Shown one piece after another: positions 1 through 11,351 of a DNA stretch of 64,000 bases; the first letter of the stretch is position 1; each line of letters begins with the position of its first letter. This DNA comes from Usnea hakonensis. Taxonomy: Eukaryota; Ascomycota; Lecanoromycetes; Lecanorales; Parmeliaceae. Both the position numbers and the translations under genes were made by a program. The DNA is taken from contig BLJB01000056.1 of NCBI GenBank assembly GCA_013423325.1, positions 158,183 through 222,182 on the forward strand, read 5' to 3'. Under the pieces are notes generated by a model that saw nothing but the letters and a program-made list of their open reading frames with translations, was not told the DNA's origin and made no database searches.

Positions 1-1516
1 TTGATCCTTTGCGCTTACCGTGGAGAGCATAATAAATTGACATGGAAACTTGTTCAGAGAGTGGAATTGGGATGGATGAATAATGATGAAGGGGTGAATT
101 CTCTGCCCCTTTTGAGTTGCATGTTGATGAATAAGTATGTACTTAATTTATAGGGCATGTTCAGGCGCAGGGAAGATTTGGGTAGAAAATGATTATCTTA
201 GGTACCATTTCACTAATATTATAATATCGTACCTGTTATGTATGATGCAGATCGATCTGCTCCCCTGATATTAGCTCATCTGTCCTGAAACACTGCTGAT
301 ACTTTGCAAGTTGCAAGTTGCAAATACTCGTACTAGGAGCGGTCAGCGAAGTGGCTGTGCTTTCCGCCTGCTTGAGGTAAATGAAGTGCGATAAGATTAA
401 AGGGAAGGGAATGTTGGAATCAACAATTGTTTATACTAGAATCCTTTAGAGTGTTTTACTTTGAAGTCCTCGTACTGATGAGAGAAGGGGGAAAAATGAC
501 GATGACGATATAAAAAAAAAAGTTCGGAGGATTTCACGGTATTAAAGTAAGGCTGATAATAGTAATTGATAATTGATAAATCAGAAATCTGCCCTGGCAC
601 TGCTCATAAGCGAGACTCGGCATTGGCAATAGCTTACTTTACTTTACTCTAACGGGTTAAGACATATTTAGAATATTAAGGTAGACGCTGAGCCTTGCCG
701 ATAGCCCGATACGCCCTAGCAGCAGCAGCGTCAGCCTCGTTTTACAGTAAAGTAGGTACCTACTTTACCTAGTCCTTGGTTCACCCACACCGCCCGACTT
801 TACGGCCATGGGTATGGGCATGGCCATGGCCATATGCAGTTGAATGCAATTGCGCATTATTGCGACTTTGCTGCCTATCAAGTAAAGAAGAGCTCTCCTC
901 CAAAATCCATGTTCCTCTTCTCCTTCTTCCCTTCAGCCTTCAGTCAAATCTTTTGCTGGGACAGTCTTCTCTACTTCTTCCTCCCCCAACGCAGCCTAAG
1001 GTAATACGGAGTAATGGAACTTCTTTACCTTCGTATCCTTCTCAAGTCGTCCGTTGCCACTTCATCCTAACCCATTGTTGTATTGACCGGGGGGTGCGGC
1101 GTTGCAACATCCCTAGCGCAGACCCCACCAAAGACCCCCCGTACCTGAGTTATCTGACACTTTACATCGTCTGTACCGGAACTACCTTACTGCTATTCCT
1201 CGCCTCCCAAAGCAGCCATTCAACTCAATAGAAGCACGCGACTGGATCCTCTCCCGAACATTGTCCTTTCACCAACTCTTCCCAATCAGCCTTGTCTTGG
1301 CCACCACCCTCACCCTGCGATCCAGCCTTGTGCAATCATGGCCACCTCGTTTCTCCAATTACACCTATGCAGATCTCGCTTTCCCGCTGCTTGAAATTTC
1401 TGATCCTGGACCTCTACACTTTGGTGGCGGAGATAGGTCCACTGGGAGAAGCCGATGGTGAAAAGCCTATCGAGGTCAAGATTCGATAAACCATATCAAT
1501 CCCCTGCCGAGCAAAC
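1..1516. other. Upstream intergenic region of the first C2H2 gene
   Basis: No convincing coding sequence is seen here. The stretch is AT-rich to about 770, contains short homopolymers (A run near 513-522) and GGTACC-centred motifs near 201-235 and 747-768, and becomes pyrimidine-rich from about 880 to 1500, as expected for a promoter and 5' leader of the gene starting at 1517. A 151-codon open frame at 776-1231 has low-complexity composition and no recognisable domain, so I do not call it. Confidence 0.6.
747..768. repeat. Perfect 22-bp palindrome centred on GGTACC
   Basis: The left arm GTAAAGTAGGT is followed directly by its exact reverse complement, with no spacer. It lies about 750 bp upstream of the C2H2 gene at 1517. 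The same GGTACC core with shorter symmetric arms recurs elsewhere in intergenic DNA of this window (for example 6443-6454 and 52360-52371). It could be a protein-binding site or the footprint of a small repeat family; the function is unknown. Confidence 0.85.
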
Positions 1517-4500
1517 ATGTCGACCACGTATTCAGCGCCTCCAACCGCGGGCCAACGGTCCCATCCTGTCGGCTTCAACGAACAGACCTGCTACGATCCA
1601 TTCTTCCCATCCTCCCCAAACGATGAACAGCTTGTGCCGATAGAAGGTGATCATTCTCCAAGTCACTACTCCTACCAGCCTACCTCACCGCCGCCTCCTG
1701 TTTCCAAGGTCGACAAAGGCAGCCCTTGGCATTCCAGAAGCCCTCTTCACAACTACAGTCACTTACAGCTACCATCGCAAGCACCGCCCTCCAACAGCTT
1801 CCATTCCCCGCATTCCTCAAATTCCGAATTTGAATTTGAAAACCCAAGTGCTGGTCATGCCTTCCTAAGCCCTAGCGCCTATGTATCGGACAATGGATAC
1901 AGCGGGTCGAGTGAGCATACTACCACTCCGGACTTCGGCAGTGGTTTCTACTTAGAAGACGACTTTGGCCTGCTGGAGGATCCAACCCAGAACGGCGAAT
2001 CGCATGATCCGGCCTCGTTCCAGAACAGCCACCTTCTACAAGACAGTGCCGATATCGACAGCCCGCACAACTCTAATCACACCCGTACATCCCTTGGAGC
2101 TGCTACCCTCTCCTCATCTCTGATGAGCCCGGTTTTGACCAATTCGGACGCTCCTGGATCAAGACAGGCCACCGCCAGTCCACCAAGAACGGAGGAACCA
2201 TACATCAAACACGCGAACGATCCCAAAACGATGCCCTCCCAACATGCTATCAATGAGCTGCAGCCAGGGAATGTGAATCAGGTTCAGCCTATCAGTGCAG
2301 TGCAACAATCAACACCAACGCTAACAGAAAGCTCGAAGGGCACCAGCCCCGACCTCTCTGCTGCTATGCCACATGTCATACGCGCACCAAGTCCTGTGGT
2401 ACGTATTGAAAGCTATACTCGAGGAGACTCGCCGGCTCGGGGAGCGGCGCCGCTAGGTCGGAGTGGAAGCAAACGAAGTCGGGCAGGAAGTACCTCGGCG
2501 CACCTGGCTGTACAGGATAACCGTGATGACTATGAAGAGGATGATGAAATGCACAGGGGCGCGTCATTCGGTGGCCGATCAGGCCTTGACCCCGAATCGA
2601 GGTTTCAGGTCAGCGATATCGAATTGCCTAATTTCAAGGATCAAGAGGAGAATGCGCAGATAGCATTAAAAAACGCAGATGTGGCGGACTGGCTCGCTGG
2701 CAGCGAAGCAGGCAGCGAGGATGCGAATGGCGATGCCCCGCGAAGGCCGTCGACGACAAACAAGCGGCAAAGGGCAAGGAGTACCGGAGCTCAAATCTTG
2801 TCACACGCGAACCTAGAGACTTTCGAAGCCTCCGTCATAGATGCAAATATACCTGGACCAGGTGTACTTATAAACGAAAAGAGTGACGAGGAGGATGACG
2901 AAGATGAGGATGAGGCCGCGAGTATCGACGATTCACCTCCACCCACCACAGCATTTGGTGAGCCTGTCAATGACATTCCTGGAGAAGCCAAACCTGGGAT
3001 TTACAATGAGCTGCCTAACCAACCACCGCTCTATCGTGCGAAGTTGTGGCAAGATCCGCTCTACGATAGCTCGGACCCTGGCGTTAAAATGCAGCCAGAG
3101 ACTGCCAACGCTGCCATTGCAAGATTTCAAGAGCGAGCTGGCGAGCTTGAGACACTATCTCGTGTTGCTACCTGGGGCACACGTCGACTCAGCGAGTCAG
3201 ATCTTGAGGGTTTATTTCGCCAAATCAGTTTCAACGAGAAAGTTGCGGGAAAGTTCAAAGAGAAGCGTGAGAGAAGCAGTAGCTTTCTCCAGCAAGCAGC
3301 TGCAAAGCTCGTGCCAAGGCGAGCGAGCGTCTTGAAGCGCGAGGAAAGCGATAAGTCGAACCAGCAGGCTGCTCGTTCGTCGGCGCTGGAACACCCAATA
3401 AACGATACTCCTGGAGGTCGCAAAGAGAGCCTGGGGATCCCGCAACCACCGAAAGGCCTCCAAAGGATGACGAGTCTAGGCAAAAGGCCCAAGTCGCCCA
3501 GAATCAATACGGGCACTGCTGTGGCCGCAATGGCATTCCAGACTGGCGCTCTTGGCGCTGGCGGCCCTGTCAGTGCAACATCAAATTCTTCCCCTACAGG
3601 GTGGCCAATGCCGATGCCGAAGCCTCAATTGAAGCGTCCCAGAAGTCGCCCTGATACGAATGGGCCGGGCCTCCATGGACCTTCCTCTTCAAGTGGGGAT
3701 CTTGGTCTAGCTGGGCTTTGGAACAAGCAAGGAGGACCGCCGCCACCATTGCTTGCGACGCCTGTTAAAAACGAGGATTCATTCAATAACTTTCAAGATG
3801 CTGAGGAGGACGATGACGAGGAAGGGACTGAAGACGCTGGTGTCACAATGGACCTGTCTATTCGACCTGATGCGATTATTCCCACACTTGATGGCTTCAA
3901 GTCTAACATTCACCAACTAAACCCACGATTGCCTCGGTTTATGTTTGACCGCATCGCACAAGAACAATTACGGCGATTCAAGAAGCTCATGGATTTCAAG
4001 ATTAAGCATGCGCAGGCACTCAGCACGGGCAAGTGTCAGTCTGGCAAACACTGCATCGAGCTGGGAGGTGAGCCCACCTATTTGCCTTCCAAATCAAGCT
4101 GCAAAGAGCCTGAGGTCACTCACGCCGGTTACTCGGTCGCCGGCCTGGGACATTCTGATGAGGACGCAAGCGCTCTGGCCGAAGGAATTGTAACCCCGGC
4201 ACAATTTCCTCCAGGGGTGCCCATGCCCCCTGTTAAGCGCCTTCCCGCCGAGTTCGAATGTTCGCTGTGCTTCAAGGTCAAGAAATTTCACAAGCCATCT
4301 GACTGGTCCAAGCACGTCCATGAAGACGTCCAGCCCTTTACCTGCACCTTCGCCACTTGCGCCGAGCCGAAGTCTTTCAAGCGCAAGGCGGATTGGGTCA
4401 GGCATGAGAATGAAAGGCATCGCCAACTTGAGTGGTGGATGTGCAACATGAACGATTGCTCGCACAGGTGCTATCGCAAAGACAATTTCGTCCAGCATCT

Positions 4501-5791
4501 TGTCCGAGAACACAAGCTTCCCGAACCTAAGGTGAAGACTATCAAGAACGGTAAGCCTGCCGTACGAGGTCCGTCAAGCCAGAAACCTCGCATCAAGCAC
4601 GGAGACGAAGATGACTCCAACGACGAGATTGACCAAGTATGGAAGCTCGTTGAGGAGTGCAGGCATGAGACGCCAAAGAACCCTAAAGACGAAGTCTGCA
4701 AGTTCTGTGGCAATATCTGCAATAGCTGGAAGAAACTCACTGTGCATCTCGCCAAGCACATGGAACAGATCAGCATGCCCGTCCTCAGTGTCGTAAGGCA
4801 GAAAGAGGTGACGTCTGAGACCATCATCAGCCCCATCGAGCAGCGTATGGTCTCTCAGCAAACCAGCATTTCGCCAACTGCGCAGAGTCCATTCACCCAC
4901 ACCAGCTCCTCCTCCATTTCTCCGTTTGGTATGCCTGTTGGAAGTGTGGGTGATTTGCCTACTGGGTTCACTGCCATGCCGCATCAGAACAACTACTTCG
5001 CAGGAGCAACTGAGCCGCAGACGTTGAACTACCAACACCGAGTCTCCCCAAATACGTACCCTCCACCCGGGCACGCACAGAATTTGGCCGCGAGTTACAC
5101 CCAGCAGCATCGTGGAAGTGCAAGTGGGAGCCAGTTTCCTATGCCGCATCTGCAAACTCCAATGCCCGAGTATAACGGCTCATATGGTGCATCGCCAGCG
5201 CCTCAATTTCATCCAGTCAACGCAACCAGCACGACCTATACCCAGTCTCAGCAGGCACAGCCTAAAACCCAAAGCCCGGAGAACATACATGGCGGTCCCC
5301 AGCCACTTACCTCCCAACCACGTGCGATGCCTTACGACAACGGCGAGGGGTTTCAGTACGTCCCTCAGCAACAGCAGGCATTCAGTCCGATCGAAGGGAA
5401 CACTTATCAGTTTGATCACGCGACATCCAGCTCATACCCGCAACTGCAGCCCTCTTCACCGCCCCCGTTCACGCAACACTCACCTCCGGAGGCGTCTTAC
5501 CAGCAGCAGACGTCTCCGCATCCTCCATACCAGCAACAAAGCACTCCCGCAAACTCATATTCGCAGCAACAGCAGCATATGAGTGCCCCGGCACCGTCGT
5601 ACACTACGCATCAAAGCTCGATCAGCGGTGGACTGCCAATGACATACGATCAGATGGGGCATATGCAGGGCTACCAGCAAGGGAACTCGAACTCGTCTTT
5701 GTATAATCAACAACACCAACAGCAGCAACAGCAGCAGCAAAATCATCAGCCGCATGAGCATCAGCAAAGCTACCCGTACGGTCAGCATTGA
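1517..5791 (+). CDS. Large C2H2 zinc-finger protein, single exon, 1424 aa
   Basis: A putative nuclear DNA-binding regulator. The first ~900 residues are mostly disordered and rich in Ser, Pro, Gln and Asp, with acidic stretches near residues 456-470 and 760-775. A C2H2 block begins at about residue 912 (FECSLC, with paired HVH ending), continues with a CTF-x2-C finger and a C-x4-C finger ending HLVREH, and a separate finger (VCKFC ... HLAKH) lies near residue 1060. The tail is Gln/Pro-rich and ends in a polyglutamine run near residues 1405-1412. The start at 1517 is the first ATG that opens the long frame after an upstream pyrimidine-rich leader. No intron was needed. The finger arrangement resembles an uncharacterised Pezizomycotina C2H2 group; I do not assign a named orthologue. 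The two other genes nearby (7246, 16572) share a related finger signature, so this may be part of an expanded family. Confidence 0.93.
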   Translation: MSTTYSAPPTAGQRSHPVGFNEQTCYDPFFPSSPNDEQLVPIEGDHSPSHYSYQPTSPPPPVSKVDKGSPWHSRSPLHNYSHLQLPSQAPPSNSFHSPHSSNSEFEFENPSAGHAFLSPSAYVSDNGYSGSSEHTTTPDFGSGFYLEDDFGLLEDPTQNGESHDPASFQNSHLLQDSADIDSPHNSNHTRTSLGAATLSSSLMSPVLTNSDAPGSRQATASPPRTEEPYIKHANDPKTMPSQHAINELQPGNVNQVQPISAVQQSTPTLTESSKGTSPDLSAAMPHVIRAPSPVVRIESYTRGDSPARGAAPLGRSGSKRSRAGSTSAHLAVQDNRDDYEEDDEMHRGASFGGRSGLDPESRFQVSDIELPNFKDQEENAQIALKNADVADWLAGSEAGSEDANGDAPRRPSTTNKRQRARSTGAQILSHANLETFEASVIDANIPGPGVLINEKSDEEDDEDEDEAASIDDSPPPTTAFGEPVNDIPGEAKPGIYNELPNQPPLYRAKLWQDPLYDSSDPGVKMQPETANAAIARFQERAGELETLSRVATWGTRRLSESDLEGLFRQISFNEKVAGKFKEKRERSSSFLQQAAAKLVPRRASVLKREESDKSNQQAARSSALEHPINDTPGGRKESLGIPQPPKGLQRMTSLGKRPKSPRINTGTAVAAMAFQTGALGAGGPVSATSNSSPTGWPMPMPKPQLKRPRSRPDTNGPGLHGPSSSSGDLGLAGLWNKQGGPPPPLLATPVKNEDSFNNFQDAEEDDDEEGTEDAGVTMDLSIRPDAIIPTLDGFKSNIHQLNPRLPRFMFDRIAQEQLRRFKKLMDFKIKHAQALSTGKCQSGKHCIELGGEPTYLPSKSSCKEPEVTHAGYSVAGLGHSDEDASALAEGIVTPAQFPPGVPMPPVKRLPAEFECSLCFKVKKFHKPSDWSKHVHEDVQPFTCTFATCAEPKSFKRKADWVRHENERHRQLEWWMCNMNDCSHRCYRKDNFVQHLVREHKLPEPKVKTIKNGKPAVRGPSSQKPRIKHGDEDDSNDEIDQVWKLVEECRHETPKNPKDEVCKFCGNICNSWKKLTVHLAKHMEQISMPVLSVVRQKEVTSETIISPIEQRMVSQQTSISPTAQSPFTHTSSSSISPFGMPVGSVGDLPTGFTAMPHQNNYFAGATEPQTLNYQHRVSPNTYPPPGHAQNLAASYTQQHRGSASGSQFPMPHLQTPMPEYNGSYGASPAPQFHPVNATSTTYTQSQQAQPKTQSPENIHGGPQPLTSQPRAMPYDNGEGFQYVPQQQQAFSPIEGNTYQFDHATSSSYPQLQPSSPPPFTQHSPPEASYQQQTSPHPPYQQQSTPANSYSQQQQHMSAPAPSYTTHQSSISGGLPMTYDQMGHMQGYQQGNSNSSLYNQQHQQQQQQQQNHQPHEHQQSYPYGQH

Positions 5792-7245
5792 TATAGAAGC
5801 CTTTGGAGTATTGGTGGGCATGGCTAAGGTACGACAATTTACGAAAGCGAGTATCACGACTTTGATAGATGAGAAGTGCGCGGATTTGTGTGATATCTAC
5901 AGCTATACAGGTGTCAACAGCACAGGGTCAGTTGCTGTTTTCTCCTCCCCTTCTTTTTCCATTCGAGCATTTCCATGTGTATGTATTGCATAGCCTGGAC
6001 GATGTTACCGGACGATCTACACCGCATACAACGTAAATAGTGTCATTTAATATTCGCATCGTATATTTTGGAATTGAATGTGCTTGATCCCATCTTCTTT
6101 CGACTGAGGTTGCTTAAATGGTAGGAAACGTTGAGGCGAGAGGAGAGGAAAGAATATGTCGAGGTAAGGCTAGAGAGATAGGATGAAGTCTTGGAATTTG
6201 GAACCGGTTTCTGTGGGAGATGAGTGGGGCATGACAAAAGCCATGTATATCATCGTGTAGGGGTGATGATGCGGGGTGGGGGTTTGGAATGCCGCGCGCA
6301 GCCAATTGGCGATTGCTCGGTCAGGGAGGACTCAAGAGGACTCGAGAGGATTCAAGTACTAGTACCTAACTCCAAGGTGAGGTCGCTTACCTTAGGTAAT
6401 TAATGTAGCTACCCGAGTAATATACAGTAAACTAAGGTATCTTAAGGTACCTTACTCTTAGGATTGATCTTAGGATTGAGGGGCAAAAGGAAGAGAGGGG
6501 ATCCGAGACAAGGCAACCACACACACCTACCTAACTTTACACCACTGCGCATAAGTGCATCTAAATAAATTACAGTACTTAATGAAACACTGAATGTGGG
6601 AATCGCTTCACTCTTTTCTTCCTTGCGCACAGCCTCACAATTCATTTATATTACTTATATTATTATTCTCAACTGATCTTGCACAAACAACAAACAAACA
6701 CGTCAAGCAGCTGATTGATCATGACCTTATCTGCCACTGCCATATCAACAAGTAGGACCACCCCTATGGGATGCTGACATTGAAATTATGCGACTTTTGC
6801 TCCGCCATTGCTTCTCTAGCGCGACATCGAAAACCCCTCTCCACTCTTCCAGAAGCGAAAATGCAATCAGGACTTCGGATGCGTGTCTGCAGAGGTAAGG
6901 GAAATAGGGCGGCTCCTTCCTATCACCAGAGAAGGCTGTGCCAGCAATGCGTCGCGTTGGCCAGGTGTTACTACTACTGCCTGAGACCCATTATTCCCCT
7001 CCCCCCCCACCCCCCAAAGCCCTTGATTCTGAAAATTGCATTTCTAAGCCTTGTCCGTTCACATTGCCTCAATATTGCCCTCCCAATCCCCCCCAAAAAA
7101 CATAGCAACACCTTGCTAGCATTCAGGCGACGTTGCTTTAGTCATTCTAGTCAACCTTGCGCTTCCTGACACCGCAAATAGGCATGTTGTAGCGCTTGAT
7201 CGCGTACTTGGATCTTGCCCTAGTATCTAATCTACCATCGTCGTC
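5792..7245. other. Intergenic region with GGTA/TACC island and C-rich tracts
   Basis: About 1.45 kb without a supportable gene. It holds a dense cluster of AGGTA/TACCT motifs at about 6355-6460, including the 12-bp palindrome TAAGGTACCTTA at 6443-6454, and C-rich homopolymer stretches near 6995-7015 and 7090. The last ~200 bp are likely the promoter and leader of the C2H2 gene at 7246. Confidence 0.55.
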
Positions 7246-10200
7246 ATGGCGGCCTCTAGAAAAAGGAGGTATGCTGATGCCGAGGTTCATTCCGAGGTAA
7301 TGGAAATTGTCCCGTCACCCATCATACTGCAGATAGAATGCCTAGAACAATGGCAAAAAAGGGTGAGAACGAGCTGATCTGACTACATCGACAGTATCAT
7401 GATGCTCAGCCAAAGCCAAAAAGACCGAATATATCCTCATATCCATTGCATCCCGTACCTCACACTATCGACCCGAATCTCGAAATGTACAAGAGCACGG
7501 CCTCCTCTTCCAACGCTGACCTCTTGCTATCCGGCTCAGGTCTTGGAGGACCCACAGGAACACCACCCGATTACCCAAGACAAATCAGTGACTTGGACCC
7601 GCTGACTCAAGACCCTCAATTGGTCCCCATGTCCCATCACGAACCAGAGCTGAATCCGTCTCTCAACTCGTACCCCGAGCCGTGGAACCCACAGTTTGTC
7701 AGTGGTGGACATCTCCAAGGTCTTGTGAACCGGCCTAATCCCAGCGCCTGGCCACGATCGACTTATTCGGTTCCACGACCACAGTGTTGGCCCTACTCCG
7801 CTTCCGAGATGGACTGCAGCGCTTCAGGAAAGTATCCTCCTGACTCTGCGTATTGCACCAAAAGTCCTGCATCCCAGTCCATGTTCAGCGGCGATTATCA
7901 TCTCCACTCTAGTCAAATGAGCCTCAGTGGCAAAATGAACGCCATGGAACTTCCGAGCGAGCAGATACCGTACATGTCCTATCCAACAGATTCGCGACTC
8001 TTGAAAGACGCTCAATGCTCCTATCCAGAGCAGGAGAACAATATTGAGTTGGTTTGTAAAGAATGTGAGACCCACCAAACTTTCAAAAACAAATCGGAGT
8101 TCAAGTGAGTTCAGCCTGAAAACGGGTGTCGACTATCGATGACTGACATGGTCCAGCAAACACAAACTTCGCCACGAGAAACCATTCAAGTGCGATGTAC
8201 CAAGCTGCAACAGGACGGAGGGTTTCACCACCAAAAACGACTTGGACAGACACAAGAAGAGTATCCATCTAGTCCACAGTGGTAAATCCTACATGTGCGC
8301 TGCACCTCACTGCGCCAAAAAGAACAAGATTTGGCCACGTGCGGACAATTTTCGACAGCATATTCACCGCCTACATGCCGAATGCAATGTCCAAGAGCTT
8401 ATGGACCAGTCAGTAGAACTCTTCAAATCTAGGAATCCGATGGAAAGTAATTGATAGTGAATGTAGGTCCTGGGAACGTGGAAGCAATATGGCTCAAGAG
8501 GATGCTAGGCGCGGTTGTAATTCGTTAGAGCTCTTCCAGCAGAGCAGAGATGAAGATGATTTTACCACAGAACATGACTTGTCATATTTGGTGAATCGGC
8601 AGGAAATCGACAATTCTTCTACTGTGGACAGTATCTCAAACCCGTATTGTCAGGAGAATGGATATTCGAGCGCCACGTCTCAAGAGTCAGCCAATCCGTA
8701 TAATTATGGCGAGGGCGTGGGCGAACCCAGAGACTTGAACCAGGGAGTAATGGTCCCGTACTCAATAGTCCATCTTCAAGCCGACGAATTCATTCCCGAG
8801 GCGCCCAAGCCATGCCCTGCCACGCCGGAAAGTCCTTCACTGCCGTCAAAAAAGAAGCAGCCGCTCATCCATCACCCTGACGATTGCCCAGATAACTCAG
8901 CATGGACCGAAGCTCAAGGGTCGCATACGAATCCTGGTGGATCTCAAACTTGGGCAATCTCAGCTGATGTGGCATCCCAAGCTATAGCTTCGGATCTCAG
9001 TAAAGCCCGCTTTCGAAGTCAGGAAGAGATGGAATCAGTCATCAAGGACAGTGTCCTCAGTCTACTGAGTGCTAGCAAGGATCAGAAGCGGAGTCCTCAA
9101 GACTCGCCTTGCAGGGAGATCACGCATCCAGAAAAGCGGCTTGAGTGTAATGTTTGCCACAAGAAGAAGAAGACTCAATGTGACCTTACGTACGTCAAAG
9201 ATTCGCCTTCCTCGACCCTTTCGCCCGGAGGTAGTGATGGAATGTGCTTACGTGGACAGGAAACATATCAAGCGCCATACCCGTCCTTACGGCTGCACCT
9301 TTCCCAATTGCGCACGCCGCTTCGGTAGTAAGAATGACTGGAAACGCCATGAGAATACTATGCACTATCAAAGCGAGACCTGGAAATGCGCCGAACTCAT
9401 TTTTCCAGACGGCTGTCATCGTAGCAAAGCCGAGAACCTAAAGACGATTGGGACGACCTCCGGCGTACAATGCGGCCTTCTCTACTATCGCCGGGAACTG
9501 TTCGTGCTGCATCTGCAGGACGATCACGATCACGATCTCCGCGACGCTCAACACAGGGATCACGTGAAAGACCAATGTAAGAAGCGCCGCGTGGGTCGGA
9601 ATGGCCAATGCGGCTTTTGGTGCGGTTTCTGCCAGACCGTGGTTCAACTCGAGAAGAAAGAAATCGATGCATGGGATGAGCGTTTCAATCATATCGACAA
9701 TGAGCATTTTAAGAAAGGCGAGAGAGTCGAAACTTGGATGCCGTTGGCAGGGGAGGTGCCGAGAAGGGGGTCGGGACCGGCAGAGGTATGTGATCCGGAG
9801 AAGGAGGTGAGGGAGGCGGAGGACAAAGGCAGTGATGAGGAGGATAGCGGGCCGGACGCCGAGGGGGAGGGGGATGTGATTGTGTTGGAGGCTGGTGGTT
9901 TGGAAGAGGATATGGCACGCGCAAAGGCTGCGACTACGGCAAGAGCTAGGGGCCGATCGAACGCAGCTGGACCAGAGGGAAGAGAGAAGGTGAGGAAAAC
10001 GTGGAACTGTGTGAGTTTATCGGTTGCCCCTAATCCTCTTACGGTCTTGAAAGTAGGGGACTCGACCATAGTCTTGAACTAATGCGCAGGGCAGTGCTTC
10101 TGCCGGAATGCCGAGCTGAGCCGCGATACGGATCTGATGTGCTTTTCGGAAGGATGCAATCATCGACGATGCGATAGATGCACGGTTAGCAGGATAGTCA

Positions 10201-10250
10201 TCCCCGAGGATGACTATCAGAATGTGGGCGATGGGTCGTACGCGGCGTAG
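7246..10250 (+). CDS. Six-exon multi-C2H2 zinc-finger protein with Cys-rich C-terminus
   Basis: A putative nuclear transcription factor of about 880 residues. Predicted exons are 7246-7296, 7395-8104, 8157-8408, 8467-9189, 9260-10010 and 10095-10250; the third intron is uncertain and could instead be 8447-8498, and both choices keep frame. Splicing at 8105-8156 restores a finger (VCKEC ... KHKLRH) followed by two more C-x4-C fingers. Splicing at 9190-9259 (donor GTACGT) restores ECNVCHKKKK...KHIKRH, followed by a finger with the signature GSKNDWKRHE. A last intron at 10011-10094 joins WNC to CFCRN and yields a C-terminal cluster of Cys/His pairs ending HRRCDRC, a module I associate with fungal proteins of this kind. 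A Glu/Asp-rich linker precedes it. Without the introns the locus looks like several broken frames, so it is easily mis-annotated. The function is unknown. Confidence 0.82.
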
Positions 10251-10685
10251 TGGACGTTTTGGCGTGTGTCTCGTGGTCGGCGGGAACGAGGCAAAAAGGC
10301 AGGAAAACGTCAGTTGGGAAGAGATGGAAAAGCAAGTGACGGCCCTTTTTGAGTCATTTATCTGTCAAGGAGATTGCTGACCCATAGCGAGCAGGAAGAA
10401 ACAGAAGTCCCTTGTTCACCGCGCTCTCTTTTGATTTGGTATCCCTGGGTTTCTGGGAAAGCAGGCCTTTGACGAATGAAATGATGATGTATATAGCCAC
10501 ACCTGCACGCACGCTGCGAACTTTTTCAACAATCGCACATTTTTGGAACGATGGTTTTTCGTTTCTACTGTGAAATGATGACCCTTGCATGAATCATGTG
10601 ATTTGTTCCTTTATTAGAACATAGGAGGTAAGAACCATTTGACGAGGCTGAGATGTCTTAGATAAGAAGTCACTTCCTTCGCTGA

Positions 10686-10716
<31 letters not shown>

Positions 10717-11351
10717 AGTAAATACCAGAAAGAAAAGATGTTGGAGATGAGTGGTCGTTGTAGGACTCTGAGTGCGTTTTGATGTTGGGATCTTGGGATG
10801 GGGAAGGTTGGCGTTTTTGGTGGGGTTTTTGGTTTACGGGTTTCGAGGGCAGTTGGCTGGTTTGTTTATCTACATTATATGTCTATGGCTTGTATGGTCT
10901 GGTTTGGTTATTGGTATGTATCCAGATAGCTGGGGAATAGGTTTCGTAATGGATGGTGATTTGGTGCGAGGGGACAATTTTATATTTCAATCGTTATTTT
11001 CATAAATAGTATAACTTTTATGTAGGGCTTGTGCTATCTCCCGCCAAGCCATTTCATCGAGGCTCTCTTGATATGCTGCGTGCCATGAGCTTACTCTAGA
11101 AACTTTTAGCTGTTACCAGGATAGTCTTCGTTGAACCAGCTGATACTCTATGCCTATTTATTTCGTCAATCACTCAATGCAGCAGACTCACGAGATTCCT
11201 GAGCAGCAGCTCGCTCTCAAGTGCGCCAGTCGCCAACAATGCTCTCGACGTCACCATTCCTTTCCAACGTCATTGGCCGCTTACAAGGCCCCGCCAATCC
11301 TCTTTACCCTGTCAAACACTACTCGTGGTTGAGAATTAAATACTCGTATCA
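10251..11351. other. Intergenic region, G/T-rich
   Basis: No gene is supported. It contains a CTG microsatellite at 10688-10716 and a G/T-rich stretch at about 10770-10930. The last part would be the promoter of the dehydrogenase gene. Confidence 0.5.
10688..10716. repeat. CTG trinucleotide microsatellite
   Basis: About ten tandem CTG units lie in noncoding DNA between the C2H2 gene and the dehydrogenase. No coding frame uses it. It is likely length-polymorphic. Confidence 0.9.

Noticed and set aside
776..1231. 151-codon plus-strand frame upstream of the first C2H2 gene
   Set aside because: Low-complexity Leu/Ser/Pro composition from pyrimidine-rich DNA; better explained as promoter and leader.
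8447..8466. 20-bp gap between two frames in the second C2H2 gene
   Set aside because: Too short to be an intron and does not preserve frame; longer alternatives are given in the gene entry.
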